Origin: Aplysia californica
Lineage: Eukaryota > Mollusca > Gastropoda > Aplysiida > Aplysiidae
Length of the DNA stretch: 64,000 nt
Assembly (NCBI RefSeq): GCF_000002075.1
Contig: NW_004797274.1
Location: 3,551,873 to 3,615,872, forward strand
Direction of reading: 5' to 3'
More notes on this DNA, generated by a model. The model was not told the origin of the DNA and ran no database searches. It was given only the letters and a program-made list of their open reading frames with translations. The letters are not shown here. The stretch's first letter is position 1.

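Overview
The window is nuclear DNA from an animal, most likely a mollusc (gastropod is my guess from the repeat style, not a proven assignment). It is AT-rich, crowded with SINEs, small TIR elements, homopolymer G/C runs and CT microsatellites. It holds one host gene, split into many short exons with GT-AG introns. There are no operons, ribosome binding sites or CRISPR arrays. One assembly gap (Ns, 13933-14408) lies inside an intron.

The host gene is UTP20 (DRIM), on the plus strand. It encodes a giant HEAT-repeat-like scaffold of the nucleolar small-subunit processome. I place exon 1 with the start codon at 3953 and follow 45 exons to 63379, all joining in one reading frame (6212 coding bases, about 2070 codons). 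A probable exon 46 starts at 63959 and runs off the edge. Human UTP20 is about 2785 residues, so roughly the last quarter lies beyond the window. Exon calls rest on residue-level similarity to human UTP20 recalled from memory, on phase continuity and on splice signals. No alignment was run.

Region by region: 1-2026 is the 3' part of a broken Ty3/gypsy LTR retroelement with a probable 3' LTR. 2555-7971 is bracketed by a long inverted repeat (arms 2555-3258 and 6533-7971). Its loop holds the UTP20 promoter, exon 1 and a 5'-truncated LINE. Each arm carries one small transposon that the other arm lacks. From 9609 onward the UTP20 exons alternate with repeat-laden introns.

The intron repeats are: three 1.5-1.7 kb hAT-like elements plus a fragment, which share one core but carry two different sets of ends; a TTAA-flanked element; a foldback element inside a SINE; a 73-bp-arm palindrome holding LINE tails; and dozens of SINE-like copies. 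Three of the SINE-like families share one 3' tail, nearly all lie in the sense direction of UTP20, and several stop within about 50 bases of a 3' splice site.

The observations most worth checking are the inverted repeat around the promoter and exon 1, the element family with interchangeable ends, the SINE/acceptor association with its strand bias, a possible extra 54-nt in-frame exon in intron 27, and tandem duplication of two exon-intron junctions (exons 36 and 38).
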